A program made the translations under genes and the position numbers. Under the pieces are notes generated by a model. That model was not told the DNA's origin. It worked only from the letters and a program-made list of their open reading frames with translations, and made no database searches. Below, piece by piece: positions 37,318 through 47,235 of a DNA stretch of 64,000 nucleotides. The DNA is from Sphagnum magellanicum. Taxonomy: Eukaryota; Streptophyta; Sphagnopsida; Sphagnales; Sphagnaceae. Every line of letters starts with the position of its first letter. The first letter of the stretch is position 1. The stretch spans positions 10,317,061 to 10,381,060 of the forward strand of contig CM038912.1 in the NCBI GenBank assembly GCA_021904315.1, written 5' to 3'.

Positions 37318-40300
37318 ATGGTGGTATGAAGATGGGTGGGTCAAGTGTTGGCCATCCAAATGATCCAATAGGTGGATTGAATGGTGGTCCTACAAGTCGA
37401 TTTCCTTCGAGTGAACTAATTCTTCCAAGTGAATTTCTAGGTTATCCTCCATTTGATGGATGATGAACATAACCTCCATAAAAGTTGGTAAATTGTTAAC
37501 AATTTGATGGATCTTAGTATTGATTAGTGTAGTGGCTATTATTAAAATAACATATTATTTAATAGGTCATGTGTCCTTGTGAATGATTGGTTGAACCATT
37601 GTAGTAAAATGATTACTAACATTATGTGGTGTGTGTATTGGTGGTATGACATGTTGTTATGGTACCAAATGCACATATCTAGGTACATAAGCTATATACA
37701 ATTCTTAAAAATCAAAGGATTAAATCCTTTTGTTCCAATTGGATGTGTTAGATACAAATTAGGATCTAAAGGTACATAAAGGGGTATGACATTATACCAC
37801 ATTGCGTATGTAAACATAGGTAAAACCTTGGCCCTGTTTGGTACAAATGGTGTAATAAATGGTTGCTAAGTTGGTTGATAACTAACTTGAACTAATGTAA
37901 GACCAATGCTAGAATTCATGGTTTGAATTCTTTATAGAGGTACATTAAGTAATATTCAACTATAATATGGTAAACCCCCTTTATAATCACACCCATTTTG
38001 GTCACATTTTTGTTTGTGTCACACATTTTTTAATAACCATTCGTTGTAGTAAGAAACACCATTTTTTATAATTACTGTCACATTTGTTAGTAACACAAAA
38101 TATTTGCAAAACGTTTTTTTTATGATTGTGACTATAATGGGAAAAATCTAAGGCAAATATTAAGGTTTTGTAAATTGTAGTTCCTTTTGGCAATGTTAGT
38201 GTTGCTTTGTGTTTAACTTGTGTAGAATAATTATAATGAATCCAATTGAAGAGAAAAGAAAAGACAACCTTTTTAATGTAACCAAGCAAAAGATATGCAA
38301 ACTTGCCAAAAATAAATAAAATCTTAATTAAAAAGATCTAGTTGACAAGATACATAAGCTAATAGTTAAAAAACTCAAACTCAATGTAAATCATCGCATT
38401 AAAACATGCAAAAATCACGACCTTCTTTTAGTCTAATAATACATACTAAAATTTAAAATAACCCATGTAAGAAATTTAACTAGTTATCACCTTTATTCTA
38501 GCATAAAGGGTTGTTTTATAAGGTTTTTTTTCTGCCTATAGTCATAATCTTGTAATGGTTTATATGGAATATGATTATACATATTTAAATCACAATTCAT
38601 TAATGTCACCAAAACAAGTGGTCACCGAAGGCGTGATTATAAAGGGGGTTTACTATAGTTGGAATGACAAGTTGATGAACATTCATCACCTCATCCCTCA
38701 ACAATTGTCTCAATGTATCATTAATAAAGGGGTAGCAATTAAATTGATGTCCCACCTATTGACAATAAAAACAAGTTTCCATTTCAATTCCTAGATTTCT
38801 CTTAAAATTGGTGTATTGTATGGAACTTGTAATCTTTCACCTTGACCAGGAACCATTTTGGTTGACTAGGTGACATGTTGGTGTGTGGGCCTTTGTTGAA
38901 CAATAGTTGGTGTTGCTTGAAGTTCAATACATTCTAAATGTGGCATGGAAATTAATTGATTGGAAGGTTTATGGTTGATGTGATGAAGTTGTTCCAACTT
39001 GTTTGTAAGTTGGATTTGTTCCATCTCCAAATCAATGGTTACCAAATTGATGTTGGGATTTGGTTGATGATTTTGCAAACCAACAAAGATTATTGTTGGT
39101 GTAGGTACACTTGTTTTGGGTATGAAATAACTAGGGGTTACAAATCGCCATTGTTGTTGTGCTTAAACAACTTCATCAAATTGTTGAACATGTTCATTAT
39201 TGCCACCATTGTGAATGTTCATTGCCCATTGTAAGGTTAAGGTTTGTGATGTCATTTGGTGACTATTTAGGGGTATGATTGGGCCCCTTGTCACAATCAA
39301 TTTTGCTACATTTTGATGTCGATCATTGGTTTGTACCCATTGCGCTACATACATGTTTGTGCATTCACTAGTTCATTTTTTATAAGTTGCACCTGCTACT
39401 TCTCTTACATTTGTGTAGGTTCTAACACATGTTGATGTATAACACGATCTAATTATTTCCTAAGACTTCTAGTTAGTACTTTTCACATCTCTTAAATTCA
39501 ATAGGTTTTATAAAAACATTTGCATTATTTTTAAAGATACAACCATATTGATTCCTCCCAACATTTTAAAATTGTAATTTTTTTAAATTTATAAATTGAA
39601 CATCTAATTTCCTTCAAAAACTCTACACTTAGTTTAATCTATTTCCTAATGTTTTCAAAATACAACAAAAAAAACAACATTTATTAAAAATTGCACAAAA
39701 ACATTCAAAACATGATACAAATTAAAATTTGTAAGTGTCAATGCTTTTAGTTCTAATATACTTCTTGATGATTATAACCAAAAATTATGAACATGATGCT
39801 CTAAATTCAAATCTCCAACTTGATTGCCAAATATTAATATTTTTAATATTTTCCCATTAATTTTTTCTATTTTCAGGAACATGTTCAAAAACTTAAGAAT
39901 AGGTACATCCAAAAAAAAATCTAAATCTTATGTACAATTCAAAATTTTAAATGAAAAACAAATGTACACAAGTTGCTAAATTAAAAAGAATTAAACTAAA
40001 AATAAAAATGTTTTATTTTCCATTGTAAGTTTGAAATGAAAAACAAAAAATCAAATCAAATCCTTCCCATGTTCTTTTTCTTCTTACTTATATACATGTT
40101 AATTCAAAATTAGACAGTATGATGAAACCATTTAAATAGTCGTTGACTGGTGTATATAATAATAATCCAAAATTAAAAAATAAATTATTTGTTACAAACA
40201 ATTTGTTCAATAGATCACCTATTTTGTTTTTCACCAGTTGATTAACTGCTTGTTGATTAATTACTTGTCACCTATCAAATGTTGTAACCTATTAGGTTTT

Positions 40301-40552
40301 GTCACATGTTAGGAACATAATCACCTATTACAAAAATTTGGGTAACACAAAGTTTCCAATTTTTGTTGCGAATAACAATATACATTTTTTTGGTGCATGC
40401 TTGTGGTTGACAAGCCCAATAATGAATTACAAAGCTATTGGCATGCTTGTGGTTGGGGGTTTCTATCTTCAAATGTAGACTTCTATAATTGTATATGTTG
40501 TGGCATGCTTAACAATGGCAACTCCAACCAATAATTTAAGAACTTTTTAGCA
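37318..40552. other. Spacer with decayed Asn/Gln-rich reading on the - strand
   Basis: On the - strand two open stretches (39354-39163 and 39078-38866) are rich in Asn, Gln and His. The region near 37400-37800 reads Pro/Tyr/Asn-rich with stops. This could be the tail of a decayed transposon gag or a lost gene, but I see no domain. The rest is AT-rich. 40390-40557 contains copies of a host word family TGTGGCATGCTT...GGTTGGG, also present right of the element at 50070-50345. Confidence 0.35.
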
Positions 40553-40557
40553 ATTGT

Positions 40558-41025
40558 TGTCGTGACATGTAGTGTCGTGACGTACGGTGTCGTCAAGATG
40601 TAAATACGTAGTAAATTCTACTAAACAAAAAGATTAAAGCCATTCAAAAGGTATAAACTAATCAACTAAAAAGATATGCATGCACACATATATATACAAT
40701 GCACAAGTGAGGCTGAGATGAAATTCTCATGTATATTGAAATGCAAAGAAAGAAGGAAATGAACTATATGTAGACTGTGGCCATGCAATGGCCGCCGTGA
40801 GCATCTAGAAATCCTAGCTTATTATGGAGGAGGCTCCTGACAAAGGAATTCTAGAAAAACTAAAAGGAAAAAAAAAGGGTTGGGCCTTTTATACCGTCGC
40901 CAACAAACTGAAACCCTAAATACCTAATAACGTACAATCATCTAAGACCGTGTATTAACCCGAAAAGCGCACATGGGCATGCCTGTAACTAGCCATCATG
41001 TATGAGGCCATGTACGGGCATGATA
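40558..41025 (-). repeat. Candidate 3' LTR (blocks A + B)
   Basis: Block A is 40558-40734 and block B is 40735-41024. On the + strand it begins TGTCGTG and ends CATGATA (CATGACA in the partner copy). The ends would therefore be short inverted repeats TGTCRTG, as usual for LTRs. Block B contains GGTATAAAAGG on the - strand and is matched by 49776-50065. Block A has no partner at the 5' end of the element. Confidence 0.65.
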
Positions 41026-41027
41026 GT

Positions 41028-41204
41028 TGTTGTGACGTGTAGTGTCGTGATGTACGGTGTTGTAAGGATGTAAATATGTAGTAAATTCTACTAAACAAAA
41101 AAAATTAAAGCCATTCAAAGGTATAAACTAATCAACTAAAAAGAGATGCATGCACACATATATATACAATGCACAAGTGAGGCTGAGATGAAATTCTCAT
41201 GTAT
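41028..41204 (-). repeat. Extra terminal block A' next to the polypurine tract
   Basis: 177 bp nearly identical to 40558-40734. It sits between the polypurine tract (41205-41212) and the candidate 3' LTR, separated from block B by three bases (AGT). The same tract-plus-block arrangement is found at 10005-10195. See findings for interpretations. Confidence 0.8.
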
Positions 41205-41212
41205 CCCCCCCC
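41205..41212 (-). other. Polypurine tract (G8 on - strand)
   Basis: An 8-base C run on the + strand between the end of the PHD-finger frame and block A'. It is the counterpart of the 18-base run at 10178-10195. Confidence 0.6.
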
Positions 41213-41271
41213 AAACCTGAGCTGGGAAAAGCATGGCATGGTCTGGGTAGGAATCAAGGTACTGTAGGAAA

Positions 41272-41406
41272 ACATGATGAACAGTACTAATTGCAGGTGG
41301 GAACTTGAGTGAGCTCCGGCTTAAGGCAAAAGAAATGGTATCCACCATTACAGTTGTCACAAAGTAGCATCTGATCAGCATCGTCCGTCCTCTGACATAC
41401 TTGACA
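41272..41406 (-). pseudogene. C-terminal PHD finger of the integrase polyprotein
   Basis: In the pol frame directly after the integrase C-terminal part comes a Cys4-His-Cys3 array. It has C-Q-V-C, then L-L-C-D-N-C, then G-G-Y-H-F-F-C, then Y-C-S-S-C. The residues L-L-C-D and Y-H are classic for PHD fingers, which read histone H3 tails. The Trp before Y-C is replaced by a TAG stop, whereas the copy at 10 kb keeps W-Y-C. It occupies the place where chromoviruses carry a chromodomain, so a targeting role is an inference. The polypurine tract begins about 60 bases further on, so this was the protein's C-terminus. Confidence 0.88.
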
Positions 41407-42624
41407 TGGATAATCAAGTGGAGGAATCCAAGTCGATGTGATGATGGTAGGATCCAAGTTCGGCAGGTGGCGGGGCGCACAATTTTTGGAATGATCATGA
41501 ATAGTGCGTCCGTCAGCTCCTTGTAACTCCAAAACACCTGAAGGCTTGATCGCCTTAATTCTCAGGATAGTGCGACCGAAAGAAGTGTCTAAAGTATCAT
41601 TGGGTTGTCGCTGAAGATACACAAAATCACCAACATCAAATTGTTTCACCTTAAGTTTGTAACTGCCACCTCGTGTGTGTGCATATCGTAAGGTGTCTCG
41701 ATGTTGTGCAATGGACAAGTTCTCCATGGCCATGGGCATAACCCTCCTAAATAAAGTGACCCTTTCTGCAATGACCTTAGCCTAAGTGGTTGGGGAGTCC
41801 AAGTCCACAACTTGGTCCATTTGAGCTGCAATGGAAGAGGGTGGAATGGGATGTCTCCCAAAAAGTAAAAAGTAAGGAGAGAAATGAGATAAAAAGGCGT
41901 GTTTGGACATCCTGTATCCCATGGTGATGTAAGGGAGGGCCAGGTCCCAATCCTCTTTGTTCTTAGTGAGGCAAATCTTTCGAAGTCCTTTCTTGCACGT
42001 TTGAACCATCCTTTTTGCAAGGCCATTAGCTTGGGGATGATCTCTTGAAGTCCGACGATGGTCAATGAGAGCATGGTCAAGTAGGTCTTGGAATTATCCC
42101 TTGAATTCTGATCCTTGATCAGTAAGGCACTCAGCACAAGCCCCAAACCTACTTAGAACCTGTTGTAAAAAAGCCTGGTTGGTGCTATGTGATGACTTGT
42201 CTAATAGCGCAACAAGCTCAACCCACTTTGAAAAATGTTCAATCATAATCATGATGTAAACATTACCCCTAGAGGTTTGTGGTAACTCTCCAGCTAAATC
42301 ACATTACTAATGATAGAACATGCCTTGAATAAGGAGTGGAGAAAGCGTGAGCTGTCGAGAGGAGAAAGAAATTTTCACTTTATCACATTGTTCACACCTA
42401 GCAATGATGTCTCAGACTTGAACATATATTCCTCTCCAATGGTAATGAGGAGCGAGAAGGCTATAAGTACGTTTAACTCCAAAGTGTCTAAGCTCCGAGT
42501 GTACCTTTTGAATAAGACCAGGCCGTTCATGTGGTGGTGGAACCACTCTGTCACCTTGTGGTAAGCATCGGATGAGGTGATTGTCCTTCCATGAATAGCA
42601 TTTGGACCGCTGTTGTATGTGATT
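41407..42624 (-). pseudogene. Integrase (zinc-binding, core, C-terminal parts)
   Basis: In the pol frame, an N-terminal His/Cys zinc-binding motif (H-S-E-L-R-H ... C-E-Q-C) lies near 42490-42380. The core begins with C-D-L-A-G near 42300 (first Asp). It continues through L-T-D-Q-G-S-E-F near 42115 (second Asp) and H-P-Q-A-N-G-L-A-K-R-M-V-Q near 42040-42001. The residue at 42013-42015 is Lys where the third catalytic Glu is expected; the copy at 10 kb has Glu. The C-terminal part has F-D-V-G-D-F-V-Y-L near 41635-41610. Stops occur near 42300, 42105 and 41785. The enzyme would have joined cDNA to host DNA; this copy is inactive. Confidence 0.9.
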
Positions 42625-43173
42625 TCATTGACTTGACGTAACTTGGGGAGGGTATTCCCCATGTTGAAGAAACCTCAAAATGTCCAAGTCCTCCCATATA
42701 TCGAGAATGGGATGCTCAACCAGGTTACATTGCAATAGTGCAAGATAACTAGATGCCTCAGATACATGTACTGCTGGAATCTGGTCAAAATCTTGCCTGG
42801 TTTCTGAAAAATCTTTAGAGGTAGTGAGGGGTCTTCGTGACATGGTATCCGTATTCTGATGTGTAATACCAGGTTGGTGAATAACCTTGAACTCATATTC
42901 TTGAAGTATAAGCACCCAACGAGCTAATTTACCAATAAGCTTATCATTGGTCATCAACCACTTGATAGGTTGGTGATCGGTATACAAAGTGAAATTGGTG
43001 CCATAAAGATAGGGCCTGAAATGTATGACGACCCATACAACAGCAAGGCACTCCCCCTCGTATGAAGAGTAGTTGCTCTTAGCCTTGTTGTTGCTTCGAG
43101 ATGCATAGGCGATAACATATTCCTTACTTACCTCATCAAGTTGGCCAAGAATAGCCCCAATACTATGAGCACT
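42625..43173 (-). pseudogene. RNase H domain
   Basis: It continues the pol frame after a stop at 43174-43176. Visible are A-Y-A-S-R-S, the N-Y-S-S-Y-E-G-E-C-L-A-V-V-W tract near 43080-43035 (with the catalytic Glu), and Y-T-D-H-Q-P-I-K-W (42985-42960), as in gypsy RNase H. It ends in a tether reaching a stop at 42625. It would have degraded the RNA strand during reverse transcription. Confidence 0.9.
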
Positions 43174-44400
43174 CTAGTTAGTGTGTAGAATGAAAACCTT
43201 GTTGAAATCAGGTCTTCTCAGAATGGGGAACTCTAAAAGCTTTTCCTTGAATGTGTTGAAAGCTTCTTGAGCTTCATCACTCCATGTCCAAGCAACATCC
43301 TTCTTTAACAATGCATAGAGAGGATGAGCAATAGTACTAAAATCTTGGACATAAATTTTGTAATAATTACATAGTCCGATGAAGCTCCTCAACGTGTGAA
43401 CATAAGTAGGATTGGGCATTTCCAAAATGGCTACTACTTTGGCCCAATGAGCCATAATACCATTTGGCAAAATTCTATGTCCAAGGTAGATTACTGAGGT
43501 GACAAGAAACTCACACTTTTTAGGATGGATCTTCATATTGACTTCGTGGAGTCTCTTGAATAACTCCTTAAGATGATCCAAATGCTGCAGGAGTCCCTTG
43601 CTATGCACTAGGACGTCATTTATGTAGCACTTCAGGAAATCTTCCCCTTCACGAACCTGGTCCATGACTCGTTGAAAGAAGACAGGTGCATTCTTCAATC
43701 CAAAAAGCATCACAAGCCATTCCCATAACTTGTTACTTCCATGGAATGTTATTTTCTTGCGATCCTTCGCAGCGAGCACAATCTGGTTGAAACCTTGCCT
43801 TAGATCCACAATTGTGAAGATGTTTGAATCTCCAATGCTATCAAACAATTCTTCAGGGATGGGCATGGGGTACCTATCCTGCGGTGTAACTAGGTTCAAA
43901 GGCCTGTAATCCTCGCACATCCTTTTCTCAGTCCATAATCCAGCTAAATCTTTTTTTGCTGGCATTACTATAGCAGCTGCGAAATCAGAACTTGATGGCT
44001 GAATGAGACTGGCCTCATGGAGCTCTTTACATCTTTCATCTACCAGTTCCCATTCATGTTTGCTCAACCTATGCCTCCTTCGATAGACGGGTGTCTCATC
44101 TATAAGGTCTATAGAGAACTGCATGGTCTTACACCTACCTAAGTCTTTCATTGAGAATGCAAACACATTCTCATACTTAATTAGCAAGTTTGTGACTTGG
44201 TCTCTCTCCTTCTTGGTGAGCTGGTTACCCATAACCAAAGGGTAGTTGGAAACACATGGAATGGAGTTGGAAAGTGTGTTTGAAGAACCTGGTGTATTGG
44301 GTTCTCCATTATCCAACTGCGTAAATTCATAGAAGGTTGTAATTATTTCTCCAGAAGCTGATGCACCTCCAGGTGTATTAGACACAACTTGAGTAAAATT
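43174..44400 (-). pseudogene. Reverse transcriptase domain
   Basis: This lies in the longest open stretch of the element (44727-43174, 517 codons). RT motifs in order are Y-R-R-R-H-R-L-S, the M-P-A-K-K-D tract, D-Y-R-P-L-N, F-T-I-V-D-L-R-Q-G-F-N-Q-I, F-G-L-K-N-A-P-V-F-F-Q-R-V-M, and the catalytic box. The box at 43615-43626 reads Y-I-N-D instead of Y-x-D-D. The first catalytic Asp is thus Asn, consistent with one G-to-A change, and abolishes activity. Thumb motifs Y-L-G-H and L-R-S-F-I-G-L follow. The family is gypsy-type by motif content and by the downstream order. Confidence 0.93.
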
Positions 44401-44544
44401 ACATGGTACCTCCTCCCCCCTAACACTGAGAGTGAAATGTAGAGTGTTGAAGATAGGCAAGTGTACTTGGTCGGGGTGCCATGTGGTTACATCGCTAGAA
44501 TTGCAAGTTGATTGAATCAGTGTTGGTATTGTGTACATTTGAAA

Positions 44545-45500
44545 GAATACACAAGTTACCAACAACCATGTAAGAGAGTTCAAGTCCATGCCTCTCCCTA
44601 GTAGAGCATTACGCTCCAATCTAGTCACCTTAGTGTGACTAGTAGTGCCAGCTTGGAACCCCATAGCCCTTTCTCTTTCTTCTGGGCTTGGTTCATCCCA
44701 AGTGGCTGAAGCATGACGATACACCATGCCTGGCCCATCTCCTTGAAAGGCGTGTGCTCATGGGAAGGAGACAAAGGTGGGCCAAGCACTTCTTAGTTTT
44801 CCTATTGTGTTCGCAGGAAACCAAGGAGGTTTTTCTTACCTTGTAATTGGTTGGCAAGAACTTTGATTATCCAATATGTGAAAAACCTATAGATTCGGGT
44901 CTCTGATAGTGTATTTCAGAGCTAGCTGCAGAACTGAGAGTGGTGCCAAGTTGGTCCACTAGTTGCGCAGCCGTTGCGCATAGGAACCGCATTGTGCCGC
45001 ATCAAGTAAGAATGGCTCTCCAAGGTAATGCTTGATCAGTGTGTAGTGCTCCTGCACTTTCTCCTTCTAATCGAGCTGAGAAGGAGTGTTCTCAATTACA
45101 TAACCAAGTGTAGGAGAAATGGATTGAGCGCAGGTGATCAATCGTATCATGTCCGTGAAAAAACCAGATCTTGTGTCATTCAAGCCTTTTCCAAATCTAG
45201 CCGCTAAAAATACTTGACACTCCGAACTTGAAATGATGAGGTCGACAGGGCCAAGTAATTCCATATGCTTCTTCTGAATTAGTTGTATGTCAGAGGGCAA
45301 AAATGTGAAACTAGCCTTCCATGCGGTGGTTGCAAATTGTTGCGGAAATCTTGTTGTGAACTCCTTCATTCTTGATGTCGCCACTTGCCTTGCAATAGGA
45401 TCAATGTCTATTTAGAAATACCTTCAAACCACCATCCTTGACTGTAGCAGGGTTTCGAGACCTATACCAATACCACCAAAGAGCTCTAGTAATGTAATCC
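44545..45500 (-). pseudogene. C5 cytosine DNA methyltransferase domain inside pol
   Basis: All motifs lie in one frame, the pol frame. Motif I is L-L-E-L-F-G-G-I-G at 45492-45445 (AdoMet binding). Motif II is I-D-I-D-P-I-A near 45411-45391. Motif IV has the catalytic Cys in S-E-C-Q at 45217-45219, followed by G-K-G-L-N-D-T-R-S. Motif VI is I-E-N-T at about 45094. Motif VIII is C-G-S-Y-A-Q-R-L-R near 44991-44965. Motif IX is S-P-E-E-R-E-R-A-M-G-F near 44685-44650, and motif X is L-L-G-R-G-M-D-L-N-S-L near 44600-44567. Order I to X is canonical, unlike plant DRM enzymes. Pro before the catalytic Cys is Glu. Seven in-frame stops lie at 45424, 45412, 45067, 44959, 44887, 44836 and 44758. Confidence 0.88.
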
Positions 45501-46626
45501 CTTCCTTCGGTGGTGTCCAGGTGATTAGCTGACGAAGTAATGGCTTAATAGGTTCGCCATGGCTCTCCATGCTCTCAAAACTAGACAAAGCTTTGACCAA
45601 GGGCTTGTGGGCTACTTTGAACCTTTGTACAACCACTGGTCCATGTTGAATGTTAGTAGGAACCACCTTCAAGCTTTTAGTAGCTTGAGCGTAAGCTATC
45701 TCCTCCTCATCTCCCTCTATCCATTCGTGGCTAACTTGTTGGATGTAAGAAATGGTGTGTGCTTCCTTGAGCATACAATGGTGAGCCATAGGACTATGGT
45801 TACCATGTAAATCAAGGGGTATATATCCTAGGTGGTGGCCATAAGTCTCCCAATCCACTCGGTAGTATGCATGTTCGAACCAGTTGTCAATTGTGAAACC
45901 TGGTGGAAATAGGGCCTCTTGCCCAATGAACACATCATAACTTGTGGCATTGGTGACTAAACATCTGACCTATAATAAAAGTTCTTGATCTGTACCTTCA
46001 TTGAACTTAAGTGCAATCAAATCCGAGCTTTCCCCAAGTACCTCCTCTACGCTCCCACTAGCGATGTGAATCTACCACATAGATTTTCGTAGTTTGGAAT
46101 CAAGCATGCCCATCTTTTTGGCGAATTGAACTCCAAGAATCACTGGTTGGGCACCTATGTCAAGAAGTACCACTCTGGGTGTATGTCCTCCCACTTGGAT
46201 TGTTGACCCGGAATTATCGATAATGGCAACTCCGGTGGCGATGGAAGTTCTCTCAGTAGGCACCACCTTCGGAAATGAGTGAAAGACTTTATGAAAAGAA
46301 TGGCTATCCACAACACCTTTGCTGAGTAATAAATCCACAAGTGAGGTGTTCTGAACTCCCTTCTGATATGTGAATGTAAAATCAGAGGTAGGAAAGCCCA
46401 CTAGTTTAGCCATGTTATAACTAGTGACCAGATTACGAACGCCATCTGCAACACGTGAGCCAATCGAATGTCTCTCCAAGGTGTTGGATGGGACCTCTGT
46501 AACATGTGGATCAAGGATTGGTAGAAGACCTGATGTAGTGTTCAAGGTATCCTCTAAGATTGCAATTATGTCTTTGGTGCTTAGCTTCAAATCTTGAAAA
46601 CTAAACAATGGTGTATACACAAGCTT
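45501..46626 (-). pseudogene. Aspartic protease region and linker to the methyltransferase
   Basis: Pol frame. The retropepsin-like tract V-V-L-L-D-I-G-A-Q-P-V-I-L-G has its Asp codon at 46159-46161. It carries D-I-G where active enzymes have D-[S/T]-G. It continues to S-Y-D-V-F-I-G-Q-E-A-L-F-P near 45945-45905, the usual end of the plant gypsy protease fold. Stops interrupt at 46072 and near 45957. From about 45900 to 45500 an unassigned linker of roughly 130 residues leads into methyltransferase motif I without leaving the frame. Confidence 0.8.
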
Positions 46627-47235
46627 TTACGCCATTTCATGCATTTGAAGTTGGTATTCCATAAGCTGATCAGTGGAAAATTGTGTGTTTTCCTGATGTA
46701 CATGTACTCTTGGGACACGAGAATTTGATGCCCTAACAGCTTGTAGTGTAGTATTCTCCTCCCCCCTCGCCAACAAGGTGCATTCTTCTTCCATGTTGAG
46801 AGGACGAAAAGATTGTGGCATGACTGCTCGAACTCCTCTAGCCCTGGTAATAGGACTTGAACCGGATGCGAGTCCATCAGTCTGAATTACCTGCCTAGTG
46901 GCAGAAACTCTAGGTGCCACACTAGCTTCTTGTGCCGCGACATAGGAAGGGCAAAAAGAAGTAGCAAATTCTGGTGTGAGACTAGAATTGCGTGGAGTGG
47001 AAAGAACATACTCCCCAACCATGGCATCGTGTGGAAGGCCATAGCATGACCTAGGAGGTCCCTCTTGTGATCCTGAACCTTGTACAGGTTGGGCATGACT
47101 AGCTGGTTGGGAGGACTTGCCTTTTAGATTAGCAAGTTGAGCCCTCAATGATTCGAGTTCATTTTGTAAAGTCTGAACTTGAATTACATGGGCTTGAAAC
47201 ACCTCCCTCTTGTTAGCATTGTGCTCTTTTAGCAT
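46627..47235 (-). pseudogene. Start of pol: coiled-coil and low-complexity segment
   Basis: The pol frame can start at an ATG (47235-47233) that overlaps the end of gag. The first part contains a heptad-like, Leu/Glu/Gln-rich stretch (V-Q-T-L-Q-N-E-L-E-S-L-R-A-Q-L) that should form a coiled coil. It is followed by Ser/Gln/Gly-rich sequence. The stop at 46627 separates it from the protease. The upstream continuation of this frame over 47236-47556 is a shadow of the gag zinc knuckles. Confidence 0.65.

Noticed and set aside
44545-45500. Plant DRM-type (rearranged) methyltransferase
   Set aside because: DRM enzymes have the motif blocks permuted (VI-X before I-V). Here I to X run in canonical order.
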